The notes under the pieces: generated by a model | Told to the model about the DNA's origin: nothing | Database searches by the model: none | What the model saw: the letters and a program-made list of their open reading frames with translations, nothing else | NCBI GenBank assembly: GCA_943735955.1 | Contig: OX030958.1 | Span: forward strand, 3,121,531-3,185,530 | Source: Piscicola geometra | Lineage: Eukaryota > Annelida > Clitellata > Hirudinida > Piscicolidae | DNA: 64,000 bases | Direction: 5' to 3' | Program-made: the position numbers and the translations under genes | Part shown: positions 13,889 through 24,852 of the stretch, in pieces | Layout of the letters: the number at the start of each line of letters is the position of its first letter | Position numbering within the stretch: the stretch's first letter is position 1

Positions 13889-16800
13889 TTTTTTTCACGG
13901 AGAAAAGCGGTCTCGTAGCAGAAGTCCCGATGATAGACATACCAGGAGGAGATTTGAGGAACGAAATGAAATTCGATTAATCATTAGATCGAAGGTTGCA
14001 GATTATGAATAAATTTGAGTTATTAAAATTTCTAAATTCCACATTTTTTTAAGGATGCTGGGGCCGTCATAGGTCGCGGAGGAGAAAATGTAAAGAAGCT
14101 GCGATATGACGTGAGAAATTCATTTCGTGATTCTGTTAAAATTTTTATAGACATTTATGAATTCAATAACTTTTCTGAATAGTGCCACTGAGAACTTATA
14201 AAATCCGTTCTAAAGAAAATCTTGAAATCCATATTCCCTGATCAACTAATCTTGCCATTCACCATCTCCTACCTACATGTCTCCGTTATCTCTATGATGC
14301 TCTGATCTGAATTCATTCCAAACTCGCCCAATTGCAACTTTCGTCCTTCCCTCCAGCATAAGTCTAGCGTCACAGTCACTGACAGCAGAACTCCGGAACG
14401 GTATGCCTCCTTATGCCTCCATTCACTCATTAATGCTCCATTCATTCTTCATTTCGCTTCGTATTTATAGTGAGCTGAAGAAGATGAGAATTTAAAAACC
14501 AAAAGATAATAAATTAAGGGACATTTCTCAAGCGTCAAGATAAGAAAACTTTTAAACCTAAAAGTCTCAGCAGTCTTGCACTTGAACGACAGCCTTCAGA
14601 GCTATCTTCATTTTTTCCTCTTCTGAGAGTTCCACCTCCGAAGTTGTCTCTCCTGGTCTGCGATCCTGTCTCACTTTTCAACACACTGAGCTCACTTCTC
14701 CACCCTGCAGCTTGGTGGTGATGGCAGGAGAGGAGGAAGGTCTTCTCGGCATCCTCAAGGACATTTGTCAGGCCCTTCTCGAGGTAACATCTCACTTCAT
14801 CGTCTATGTATCTAGAACCCAACCATCGAATCCATCTAAATTCAAATCACGTAAATTACCTTCATATCGAATTACCTTTCTTATCATCATTCTTTTCCTT
14901 GCAGAAGAACGCCAAAGAAAAGGACATGCGACCGCGGCACAGCAGGAAGGGCGATGGATTGGATGGTGACGACGATGACGAGGAACTCGAGCTCAAGATG
15001 CTCATCCACAACAGCCAGGTGTGTTGTTCCTGCTGCTGCAGCATCAAGAGGGATATAAAATAACAATGATGAAATAATAAGAACATAGTATTACTCACTC
15101 CTCACACACACACACACACGCGCGCATCTGACAAACACGCCAATGCATTATTCACAGGCGGGTTGCGTGATTGGTAAGGGTGGCAACAAGTTGAAGGAGT
15201 TGAGGCATGACCTTCAGTGCGAGGTCAAGGTCTTTCCCGAGTGCTGTCCACGCTCGACCGAACGCATTGTCCTCGCCATCGGACGACCCGACCTGATCAG
15301 CAAGGCCCTCGTGCACATCCACGTGATGCTCAAGACGGTTGGTACAAGCATGCTCTGCCATCGCTCATCATCATGGCTTTTTTCTCGCTATCCATCTCCT
15401 AGCAGCTGCTCATGCATTGTTTTCCTTCTATCTTTGATACAGCCTTTGTTCATTTATTAATTACGCCTCAACATTAGAGATATTTCATAACTGAGCCTTA
15501 CTTCATCAAGTAACCTGCTACACCCCTCCCTTTCCTTTCATCTTATCATCCTCTTTTACCCCTCCCTTCCCCTTCCTCCCTCTCCTACTTCTCTTCTTCC
15601 TTTCAACCCATTTCTCTCCCCTTCTTCTCAAACTCCCCCTCCCTCTCCTGCAGTGGCCTCCGAAAGGCCCCATCGAATACTACGACCCGAACTGCTACGT
15701 GGCCGACGCAGTGCCCGACTACGGTGGCTACCACGAGTTCGAGGACGACGACGTCGACTGGGGACGCAAGAATGCGCGCCGCATGAGGGATTTGTGAGTG
15801 GTCGAGTGGGTGGGCAGCGGATAGTTTAGAGTAGTCTAGGGGGGGTTTAGAAAGGTGGGTAGAGGATGGAAGGTTTAATATTAGTTTCAGTGCTAATGAT
15901 TTATTTTTGTATTGGAAAAAATTGCATACACGCAAAAAAGACAAAAGAACACAAAACCAAGCTAAATATATTTGGTTTATCTATAATATTCTAATCATTG
16001 ACTTACACACACACACAAACACACTTGAACAATCATATTCAGACCACACACACACAAACACACTTGAACAATCAAATTCAGACCACACACACACAAACAC
16101 ACCTCGATGAGCAGCAGAGGTCGGGGTGACGAAAGGAGGTCAGGTGGTGGTGGCTATGAGAGGGACAGGAGACCCAGGTGCCCTCTTTCATCCATATTTT
16201 TTCATCCATCCATCATTCATTTCTCTTCCAAGTTGCATGCATTTTAAATACCACATCACCTGTCGACATAAACTCAAATAACATCCCCATCAATAACACT
16301 CTCAAAATACTCGGAGTTACCCTTGATAGCAAACTCACTTTTAAAAACCACATCACATCTATCATCCAATCATCACACTATCATCTCGAAGGAATCAAAC
16401 ACATACGCCCATTCATTACTACTGATCTCTCCGCCTCACTTTCCCGATGTCTAATACTAAGCAGACTTGACTACTGTAACTCGCTATTATACAATATCAC
16501 CAATCAAGAAAGAAATCGTCTACAGTCAGTTTTAAACAAAGCTGCTAGAATCACACTCAACTGTGATTACCCAGGCCATCACCTTGTTCAGTCATCAAAT
16601 GATAATCTTATAAAACTCCACTGGCTTCCTATCGATTTTCGAATATCCTTCAAAATAGCCATCACTACATTCAAAATTCTACAAACTTCAATACCTTCAT
16701 ATCTCAGCAAACTCATAACTAACAAAACATTAAACAAAGAACTGCGTTCATCTTCATCTCTTCTCTTCAACCAAGAATCCACTACAAACAACATCTCAAA

Positions 16801-17907
16801 AAGAGCATTCCGTCATGCAGCTCCAACAACTTGGAATGCCCTTCCACCTGCACTTCGCAACATCAACCAATTTTCGACTTTCAAAACCAAACTGAAAACT
16901 CATTATTTCAACTTAGCATATCACTCATAATAATTACTCCATTCTACTCTTTGCTTTTCTCTTTATAAAATTACTATTATAATTATTTTTATTTTTTTAT
17001 TTCATTACGACGTAGTGAGAGCGCTTCAGTTGCGTGCCCGGGCGCTATACAAAAACGACAATTATTATTATTTTTATTGAACTGACACCATGTGATGATG
17101 ACCAACACTACCACTAACGCCACCATCACCTCCACCACCATTACCACCCCCCACCACTAACACCACCACTACCACTACCACCACCATTACCACCACCACG
17201 ACAGGGAAGAGCATGGCATGCTGGGTGGAGAGAAGACCACGCAGAAGGTCAGCATTCCTGCAGAGGTAGGCGACCTTGTGCTGTGTTACGTTGTTGTTGT
17301 GGAAGTTGATAATCGTAAGACTATAATCTATATTACTTAAACAAGCATTGTAGAAATAGCATCATCATCATTGGCAATATCAAGTAACTGTTTTATAACT
17401 ATTTGGGATGTAATTCAAATTCTCGCTTCAATTTTTACAATATATATACGATTAATAATCGCTTCAATATATATATATTACCATTAATTAATAATAATAA
17501 TAATAATACTTAGAAATTTCCTTTGGATAGTTGGCAGGCGTGATCATCGGCAAGCAGGGCTCGAACATCCGTAGGATTCGCCAGGAGACCGGAGCCGAGG
17601 TGGACATCGACGACACCTCCGGAGGCGCCCACGACCGCATCATCCTCATCTACGGCACGCCCGAGGAGATCAAGAACGCGCAAGTCATGATGCAAATTAG
17701 GTGAGTGTGTGTTTGTGTTGGTGGGTTGCTGGTAGGAGGGGTTGGGGGTGGGTGGTTGGTTGGTGTGGTTATTTTGATGGTTGGTAGGTGTGGTTATTTG
17801 GATGAGAGATGGTTGGGTGGATGGAAAAGCCTGAAATGAAGATTTTTCATAACTTATTCTATTTTATTCACAGTGTGAAACAACATCTGGCCAAGAACTC
17901 TGTCTAA
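13889..17907 (+). CDS. HNRNPK: Heterogeneous nuclear ribonucleoprotein K (three KH domains; N-terminus missing)
   Basis: hnRNP K binds C-rich RNA and DNA and acts in transcription, splicing and translation. Eleven exons join in phase: 13889-13995, 14054-14110, 14357-14400, 14711-14783, 14905-15018, 15158-15337, 15654-15793, 16112-16177, 17205-17265, 17531-17700, 17874-17907 (TAA). They give about 348 residues. KH1 spans exons 1-4 with loop GRGG (DAGAVIGRGGENVKKLRYD). KH2 is in exon 6 with loop GKGG. A linker like that of hnRNP K (KGPIEYYDPNCY, DYGGYHEF) is followed by an RG/Gly-rich exon (SRGRGDERRSGGGG). KH3 is in exon 10 with loop GKQG, and the end is SVKQHLAKNSV. An SR-rich segment precedes KH1. 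The first base of exon 1 completes a codon from an upstream exon that I could not find. Introns contain a LINE fragment and short tandem repeats. The linker separates it from the related PCBP family. Confidence 0.93.
15990..16105. repeat. About 39-bp tandem repeat in an hnRNP K intron
   Basis: The unit (ACACACACAAACACACTTGA... ending in CAGACC) occurs about two and a half to three times just upstream of the RG-rich exon. The last copy runs to within a few bases of the acceptor, so the usual pyrimidine tract is replaced by CA repeats. Confidence 0.8.
16215..17075 (+). mobile_element. 5'-truncated L2/CR1-like LINE in an hnRNP K intron
   Basis: A continuous frame (about 16217-16930) codes the C-terminal part of a non-LTR reverse transcriptase: LKILGVTLDSKLTFKNHI, SRLDYCNSLLYNI, LQSVLNKAARI, LIKLHWLPIDFRI, RAFRHAAPTTWNALPPALR and the usual FKTKLKTHYF ending. 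The 3' UTR ends GGGCGCTATACAAAAACGAC followed by ATT repeats. The palm with the YADD box is absent. The reading frame is intact over 240 codons, so the insertion may be fairly young. It is in the same direction as the host gene. Confidence 0.88.
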
Positions 17908-18060
17908 CTGTATGACTACTCACTAGATTATCCTGTTAGCCACAGCTCATTCATGGACAGCGCCACTGCTGATTGTATAATTATAATTGACTGGACTGAA
18001 GAAGATTTGAAAAACTAATCTTTTCTTGATAAATCTTTGTAAATTTTGTTGTATTTCTAC

Positions 18061-18066
18061 AATAAA
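18061..18066 (+). terminator. Polyadenylation signal of hnRNP K
   Basis: AATAAA lies 154 bases after the TAA stop of hnRNP K, in an AT-rich 3' UTR. No other candidate is closer. Confidence 0.7.
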
Positions 18067-18515
18067 ACTGACTCATCCCTCAAATCGAAGAGTCGTAAAG
18101 TTCGTCGAATCCGTTCTTGCTTTTTTCAGTGTTCAAATAAAGAACTACCATTATTAAGCCAAATACGAATAAAAATACATTAAGATTTAAAATGAAAAAT
18201 AGATTGAAGCATCAGTCTGAAGATTATAAGTTAAAAAGGTGTGCAATCACTATTTGTATTGAGTCAGACCAAAAGTATTTGCTCGAATCCCTATAGACCT
18301 TATAGTTTGGTGATCTATTTTGCACCAAAACGTATACAAAGCTCTTATTCATACAATACAATACAATACAACGACGAATATTATTAACGTGGCGTAAACC
18401 CGGACGGGCTTCAAGACCACTTGGTTATGGAAAATTTGATAATAATATTAATGATAGATGAATAAATGGAAAGTATAGGAGAAGTAAGGTATTGAAATTT
18501 AACAGTAAAATCATT

Positions 18516-18547
<32 letters not shown>

Positions 18548-18649
18548 TATACACATACATATAAACACATATATCCATATATATACACACACATATATAC
18601 ATATATATTTTTAAAAAATTTAAAGATTGAAACTGAAATGATAATGACA
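18067..18649. other. Intergenic stretch with AT/ACAT microsatellite
   Basis: No gene seen. An ATAC triplication lies near 18353-18372 and an (AT)n/(ACAT)n microsatellite at about 18515-18610. Confidence 0.6.
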
Positions 18650-21390
18650 ATAAATTTAAGAAAAAAAAGTAAATATCTATATTATATTATTATTATTATT
18701 TATTATTATTATTATTATTTTTTACAGTTATTATTGACCATTTGTAAAAATATAAAAAAGAATGAAATTGGGAAGCAAGAAATTGATTAATGAAAAGTGA
18801 GCAGTAAATTTGTAAGTTATTGTTATCGGTCGAACAAGTACGTTTTCAGGGAACGGCTGAATGTCGCGGTCGAGCTCGGGGATTTGAGTCTATTGGGAAG
18901 ACTATTCCAAAGAGTCGGCGCTGCAACAAAAAAGCTTCTTGCACCTGCATACTTGAGTTTGTAGCTCTGTGGAACTACATCTCTTGACCTAGCAGACTTG
19001 AGTCTTTCCCTCTGGGGAAGACTTGCTCTCATGACAATGCTACTAGACAAATAATCTGGGCACAATTAGACAGACACTTGTGCATTAACAAGATGTTTTT
19101 GTATTCAATTCTATTTTCAACACGAAGCCAGTGAAGCTCCTTGAGAACAGGGCTGATGTGATCATACTTTCTAGCACCTGTTATGAGCCTAGCTGTGGTG
19201 TTGATTATAGACTGAATTTTCTGCAGCTGCGTCATTGGCAACCCAGTAAGAATGATATTGCCATAGTCAATTCGACTGAGAACCAAAGCAGAAGCCAATG
19301 TTCTCAGTGATTCATTGGTCAATAAGCATCTTATGGATCGTATTTGGCGTAAAGAAGCAAAGCAGGTTTGAGTCATCTTGTTGATGTGTGTCGTCATGGT
19401 GAGGTCTTTGTCGAGATAAACTCCTAGGTTTCTGACACTATCGGAAGGAATTATCTCGTTCTGACAAATGCGAACTGGATCTTTGGGAGTGTGAGTAGAG
19501 TTTCGACGGGATGAGAGCCAGATAACTTCAGTTTTGCTGGAGTTAAGTTTCAGTTGATTGGCACCCATCCAAGCAGCAATTTCATCAATGCATGATGACA
19601 CCCTTGCTTGCAGGTCAGCCTGATGACCTTTAATGCAATGACCGTAAATCTGGGTGTCATCAGCGTACTGATGAAAAGCGAGCTCATGTCTAGCTGCTAT
19701 TCTTTCCAAATCTCCAGTGTACAAAGAGAACAGTAAAGGACCAAGGACGAACCTTGGGTGACTCCTACAGCGGAAACCGACATTGTCGATTTTGTCCCAC
19801 TACAGCGGATGTCAAAACATTTGTCATTTAAGTAGTCCCTAAACCATTCTAACGCAGAGTCAGAGAAACCATAGGAGATGTGCAATCTTCGGAGCAGTGT
19901 TGTGTGATCTACCAGATCGAAAGCTGCCGATAGATCAAGCAAAACTAACAATGTAAGCTTACCGTCATCTGCTGCCCTAACGATGTCTGAAAAGACTTTG
20001 GTTAAGGCAGTTTCTGTCGAATGATGACGACGGTAGGCTGACTGCAAGGGAGGGAAAAAATTAAATTCTGCGAGGTAGTTGACTACTCTGTGGAGAATTA
20101 ATCTTTCCATGAGTTTGGACAACACCCTCAAGTTTGAAATAGGCCTGTACGACGAAGTTTCAGTGAGTTTAAGACTTGGCTTCTTGAGCAGTGGCGTGAT
20201 GTAGGCCGACTTGAAGGACTTCGGAACCCTGCCTGCCGAAAAAGACCTGTTGAATAAGCTCACTAAAAAAAGAGCAATTATTCCAGATATCTCCTTCAAC
20301 AGCCATGTAGGAACCGGGTCATTCGAGCACTGCTTATTCAGAAGCCCTTGAATAGCCCTAACTACTTCTTCTTCGTCGACTATGCTGAACCCATTCAAAC
20401 TGAGCCCGTGCTCGCAGAATGAAAATGTTGGGTCATCTTGGGCATTGATTGACCTTCTCGCCGACGCAACTTTCTCTGTGAGGTGTGCGTGATAGTCATC
20501 AGCACTGATGCCTGAGACTGAGCACGTCTTACTTCTGCCCGCGATGCTATTGATGAATTTCCAGGTGTCAGCTGGCTTCCCTTTGGACTGAGAGAGCTTC
20601 AAGTTCCAGAACTGCTCTCGCTTGCGTCTGCACAGACTCTTGTAAACTTTCAACTGCTTGACCCAGGCAGTACGTGCTTGCTCATTTTTTGATTTACTGT
20701 AGCTTCTCTCGAGACTTCTCTTAAGGCGTTTAGAGGCGCGACACTCATGGTCAAACCAAGGGTCCGAAGGCCTCTGGTGTACTCTAACAGTCTTAAGAGG
20801 AATCAACTTATCGAGAATGCTAATCAAAGTGGAGCTGTAGAGGTCAGCAGCTGAATCTACATCAAGGTCAGTGCTAGACGAGAGTGGAGACAATCGAACC
20901 TGTTGAGCAAACTCTGTTCTATCCAAGAGTTTCCAGCGTCTACTAGAAGTTATTTTGTACACAGGAGGAGGCTTGGTCAGTTAACACTTCCAGACCAACA
21001 GTTTGTGGTCAGAGAAGCCTACCTCAATGCAGTCAACTTCAAGACTCTTTCTCGAGGCAACAACATCAAGCCACCCTCCCTGACTATGGGTTGGTTGGTT
21101 TACTAATGACTGGAAACCATGAGAGCTCAGGATATTCTGAAACGTCTGAGTATCGTTATCACTTGGATTTTCAAGGTGGAAGTTGAAATCTCCCAGGATT
21201 AATACTTCTTCACTGTATGTGGCCAAGGTGCTCATGATTTCATTGAAATCATTGAAGAACACGCTAGAAGCATAACCTGTTCGATAAACAACTAAACCAA
21301 TGACTGCCCTTGAACCAGAAGTGATTCTGACACAAAGATGCTCAAGAGTTGAGGACTGAACTGGGTGGACAATGTGAAATTCATAATCAT
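18650..21390 (-). mobile_element. Nearly full-length but broken CR1/L2-like LINE (endonuclease plus reverse transcriptase)
   Basis: Reading on the minus strand from high to low coordinates: the end of an AP-type endonuclease (ILGDFNFH, then VGFSDHKLLVW), an RT domain (SSYRPISNLRVLSKLMERLI, LLDLSAAFDLVDHTTLL, then YADDTQIYG with the catalytic YADD) and the C-terminal APTLWNSLP / LKTYLF block ending about 18826. The 3' end has AAT/TTA repeats near 18665-18720. It is dead: an in-frame TAA separates endonuclease and RT (about 20982), a frameshift lies near 19725-19765 between the QGS motif and YADD, and another near 19045-19070. I did not rebuild the frame. It sits between hnRNP K and RPL21 in the opposite direction. 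Confidence 0.9.
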
Positions 21391-21646
21391 CATCATACCT
21401 GTCACCAAATTTTCCGTTGAGGTAAATCAAAAAAGCTCTCATCCGCCATTCAGTTCGGTTGTTAGCAGCGTTGAGAAGACTCTTCAAGGAAAGAGACGTC
21501 CACTCTTTCACATTGTCCACCCAGCTCTTTTCCTGACGGCCTCGATGACGACTTCCGTGTAGCGTGCCTTGTAGCACCGCCTTGTTGCCCTTCTTAGGTA
21601 TAAGGATTATCAACGATTGACTCCATTCCTTAGGCAATTTTTTCAT
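21390..21646 (-). mobile_element. Second, internally deleted reverse transcriptase fragment fused to the LINE above
   Basis: The minus strand begins with an RT N-terminal motif (KEWSQSLIILIPKKGN) and jumps at once to a C-terminal motif of the same kind of protein (LQGTLHGSRHRGRQEKSWVDN, then LLNAANNRTEWRMRA). The core between them is gone. It reads on in the same frame into the endonuclease of the neighbouring LINE, but the two do not belong to the same domain order, so this is a junction of two elements. Confidence 0.6.
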
Positions 21647-21811
21647 CTCCTAAAAAGCCCTTATCAGGGTAATCATAATGAATTAAGTATTTTTCAAATG
21701 GAAATTTTTTAAATATGACTTTTGAATTCAATAAAAATAATTGTTTTGAAATAAAAAAATAAAAACATAGATTATAAAGTTTAGTGTTTAAATACTTCTC
21801 GTTTTTAGGTT

Positions 21812-21839
21812 CTTTCTTTTTCCTCTACTCGTTATAAAA
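21812..21839 (+). promoter_or_regulatory. RPL21 non-coding first exon with pyrimidine tract (TOP-like)
   Basis: A pyrimidine run CTTTCTTTTTCCTCTACTC ends in AAAA before a strong donor (GTAAGT at 21840). Ribosomal-protein mRNAs usually start with such a 5' terminal oligopyrimidine tract, which couples their translation to growth signals. The exact transcription start is inferred. Confidence 0.6.
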
Positions 21840-21923
21840 GTAAGTGATAATCGCCTTAATTCATTTCTTGCCTTCAAATGTGTTTCTTATAATTGATTAT
21901 TTTCAAACCCAATTTTTTCGAAA

Positions 21924-22054
21924 ACCCTTTTGGCATTAGCTCTAGTGCTGGCACTGTGATGAAGCTATAAAATCACAGAGGGTGATAGCATGGCTAATTT
22001 AATCGCACGACACTCCTGTTCTGGGTGCTTGTGTTTCATAATTAAGCTACATTT
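21924..22054 (+). ncRNA. H/ACA box snoRNA, copy 1 (RPL21 intron 1)
   Basis: 131 nt. The 5' hairpin is closed by ACCCT/AGGGT, with an inner stem TAGCTCTAGTG / CACTGTGATGAAGCTA. The H box is ATAGCA at 21985-21990. The 3' hairpin is closed by GCTAATT / AATTAAGC, and the ACA box lies at 22049-22051, three bases from the end. Compared with the other copies, the 3' stem has two paired changes that keep pairing (GCC to GCT with GGC to AGC, and AGTT to AATT with AACT to AATT). From what I recall, human RPL21 also hosts an H/ACA snoRNA (SNORA27); identity was not tested. Confidence 0.88.
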
Positions 22055-22274
22055 ATTATATATGACTATTATTTCTTGTTTAAAAAAATACTTTTAGTTA
22101 TAATTTCCTTGAAATGTCGTCTCGCCATTAAGTGATGAAGGCAAAGCGTGTCAGTTGAGGGTCTGGGAGATTCCATGATAAATGCCATTCTGATAATTCA
22201 ACATGTACTATGATATTTTTAAATAATTTATCCTTAATCAACGACTTTCATTTTTTCCCCAAGAGTGAGTAAAG

Positions 22275-24276
22275 ATGACGAACTCAGGAGGTATTCGCAG
22301 GGGTACGCGTTACATGTTTTCGCGGAAGTTCCGCACGAAGGGTCTCATCCCCTTGTCCACCTACATGAAGGTGTACAAGAAGGGAGACATGGTCGACATC
22401 AAGGTTCGTCCCTGAATCCATCATACGTTTAAAATTTAAACTCTAAAAATATTTATTGCCTTCAATTATTTTGAAAAATGTCTTACTGATTAAAGCTAAA
22501 TTACTGAAACGTCTGTTTCTATGGTAAATATCTTCCACTGCCAGGGAAATGGAGCAGTGCAGAAGGGAATGCCGCACAAGTCATACCACGGTAGGACTGG
22601 AGTGGTCTACAACATCACCCCTCACGCAGTTGGAGTGGTTGTCAACAAGCGTGTCAAGTCAGTTTTTTATAAAAAATATTTGTAAATGAGGCTTTTATTT
22701 GAGGCAAACTATTTATTGACTTTTTGAGGCAACCCTTTTGGCATTAGTTCTAGTGCTTGCACTGTGATGAAGCTATAAAATCACAGAGGGTAATAGCATT
22801 GCCAGTTTAATCGCACGACACTCTTTGTTTGGGTGCTTGTGTTTCATAACTAGGCGACATTCACTATCTTCACAATCTTTTTCCATGCCATTATGATTTA
22901 ATCATGGTTATTTTCAACATTTATGTCTTTCAATTGCATGGCAGCATTCTTATTACTGTAACTGTTTCGTGCGTGTCGTTCATGAGTGGCGCCTCTGTTG
23001 CTTGCCAAGGTGCATTATAAATAGACATCCTCAGCATCATTTTAACGTTTTGAAAACTTGACCCTTTTGGCATTAGTTCTAGTGCTTGCACTGTGATGAA
23101 GCTATAAAATCACAGAGGGTGATAGCATGGCCTGTTTAATCGCACGACACTCTTTTTTTGGGTGCTTGTGTTTCATAACTAGGCTACATTTACTTCGCCA
23201 TCTTTACTGTCATTTTCTATTGTGATTTACTCATGGTTATGAATATCATTTTTGCTTTTCTAGGCTACATTTGCTTTGTCTTATTATCTCATTCTAGGCC
23301 ATTGTGATTTACTCAGGCTTATAAGGTAGCATAGGAAATTATGGGTGCAAATAGGTCCTATTGCCATATCCACATAAAATAGAACCACCATGTTAAAAGA
23401 CCAAAATAAATAAAAGACACTTATTAATTGACCTTCATTGCATCACGACCCTTTTGGCATTAGTTCTAGTGCTTGCACTGTGATGAAGCTATAAAATCAC
23501 AGAGGGTGATAGCATGGCCAGTTTAATCGCACGACACTCTTTGTTTGGGTGCTTGTGTTTCATAACTAGGCTACATTCATCCGATTTATAAGTCATTTTA
23601 TAATTAAATACATTTATCGAATTGTGATGTGCTGGCCTGAGTTAGGTGGCTCTTCAACTGAGTGAGTCATGGCATTTGAAGGCCCAGAGAAAGAACAGGA
23701 TAATTCACATGGTGGTCTGTTGTGGCCGCGCATGCCTCATCACCTGCTCACATTGCTTCATTCTATCCACCAAATCGAATGTGTCTTCTTTTCTTCAATT
23801 TGATCTGCAAAACCTTGATGCAACATATCCATACTTATTTACTTATCCCTACTTATTAATTATTATTAATCACACACTCCACCCACACCACCTATACTAC
23901 CACCACAGGGGCAAAATCCTCGCTAAGAAGATCAACGTGCGTGTGGAGCACGTGAAGCACTCCAAGTGCCGTCAGGAGTTTTTGAGGAGGGTGTCGGAGA
24001 ACCAGAGACTCAAGAGGGAGGCCAAGGAGAAGAAGGTCTTCGTCTCCGTCAAGAGACAGGTACTGTGTTTGGTTTTTAATGTCAATTTAGAAAATATAAT
24101 TTTTCAAATTCGTAAATTTAAACATTTATTATTAATTATGCCATGAAAGTGTTTTTTGAGCATCCTTCACTTCTCAACATGCACAGCCTCAGCAACCGAG
24201 GCCCGACCACTTTGTGTCCACCAAGTACAACAAGCCCATCGTCCTCGAGCCCATTCCCTACGAGTTCATTGCTTGA
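22275..24276 (+). CDS. RPL21: 60S ribosomal protein L21 (eL21)
   Basis: eL21 is a component of the large cytosolic ribosomal subunit. Four coding exons join in phase: 22275-22403, 22545-22657, 23909-24059 and 24187-24276 (TGA), giving 160 residues, the same length as human eL21. Diagnostic stretches are [47 protein letters not shown] and the ending EPIPYEF-A. The ATG at 22275 follows a short leader exon with a pyrimidine tract and an intron (21840-22263). Intron 1 holds one snoRNA and the 1.25-kb intron between the second and third coding exons holds three more. The downstream neighbour on the other strand is MTIF3. Confidence 0.98.
22732..22862 (+). ncRNA. H/ACA box snoRNA, copy 2 (RPL21 intron)
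   Basis: 131 nt, the same length as the other copies. ACCCT/AGGGT closes the 5' hairpin, the H box is ATAGCA at 22793-22798, GCCAGTT/AACTAGGC closes the 3' hairpin, and the ACA box is at 22857-22859. It differs from copy 4 by only a few bases, and one sits just before ACA (GCGACA). Confidence 0.87.
23061..23191 (+). ncRNA. H/ACA box snoRNA, copy 3 (RPL21 intron)
   Basis: 131 nt. It has the same stems and boxes as copies 2 and 4, with the ACA box at 23186-23188. A change in the 3' stem (GCCTGTT) can still pair with AAC-AGGC through a bulge. Flanking sequence after it resembles that after copy 2 (a GATTTAATCATGGTTATT-like block), so the copies arose by tandem duplication of a larger unit. Confidence 0.87.
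23448..23578 (+). ncRNA. H/ACA box snoRNA, copy 4 (RPL21 intron)
   Basis: 131 nt. ACCCT/AGGGT outer stem, H box ATAGCA, GCCAGTTTA/TAACTAGGC lower 3' stem, and the ACA box three bases from the end at 23573-23575. It is the most regular of the four copies. Confidence 0.88.
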
Positions 24277-24304
24277 GTGCTCGCTCATTGTGATTCACAC
24301 GTGA

Positions 24305-24310
24305 AATAAA
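24305..24310 (+). terminator. Polyadenylation signal of RPL21
   Basis: AATAAA lies 28 bases after the TGA stop, giving the very short 3' UTR typical of ribosomal protein genes. Confidence 0.85.
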
Positions 24311-24734
24311 ATCTACAAACTGCTTTGTTTTGTTTTTATCTTTATAAAATATTTATCAGAATCTACCGTGTTAGTTTAAAATGTCCATGAATATTTAGGA
24401 CCTCACTACAGCCGACATGATTCTAGAGTGAATGATGGTTGCATGTGGTCATTGGCGGCTTTTCTTACCATCCGCTTATATAAAACAAGCTTGGAGATCA
24501 GTCCCACCATCAAGCCACGTGAACAAAAAGTACTAAACCAAAATTACTTTCTGTCCGCCTATCCAAACTGAAGAAATAAGTCAGCTTAAAAATGCACTGC
24601 GTTTATGAAGTTTGTTTGGACAGAAAAAAGTTGTTAGGTTGAGCAGGTAACAGCATTCGCTAATGACACAATCAGGAGGGAAATATTTGAGAATATAATC
24701 TATTAAGATGATAAGTATCAAAATCATTGTATGT
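24311..24734. other. Short intergenic stretch between RPL21 and MTIF3
   Basis: The two genes converge here. No additional gene or repeat stands out. Confidence 0.6.
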
Positions 24735-24740
24735 TTTATT
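24735..24740 (-). terminator. Polyadenylation signal of MTIF3
   Basis: AATAAA on the minus strand (TTTATT on plus), 112 bases past the MTIF3 stop codon. Confidence 0.6.
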
Positions 24741-24852
24741 TGAATATGTAGCAGGTCTCATTTGAAACCAATCCATGATCCAACTATAACCCATCCTCAA
24801 CCAATCATCTTTCCACATCTGCAACCTTCCCTTCCTTCTTGCCTTCTTTGAC

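Noticed and set aside
21924..23578. C/D box snoRNA reading of the RPL21 repeats
   Set aside because: GTGATGA matches a C box but lies in the upper stem of the 5' hairpin, and no D box or terminal stem is found; the H/ACA layout fits much better.
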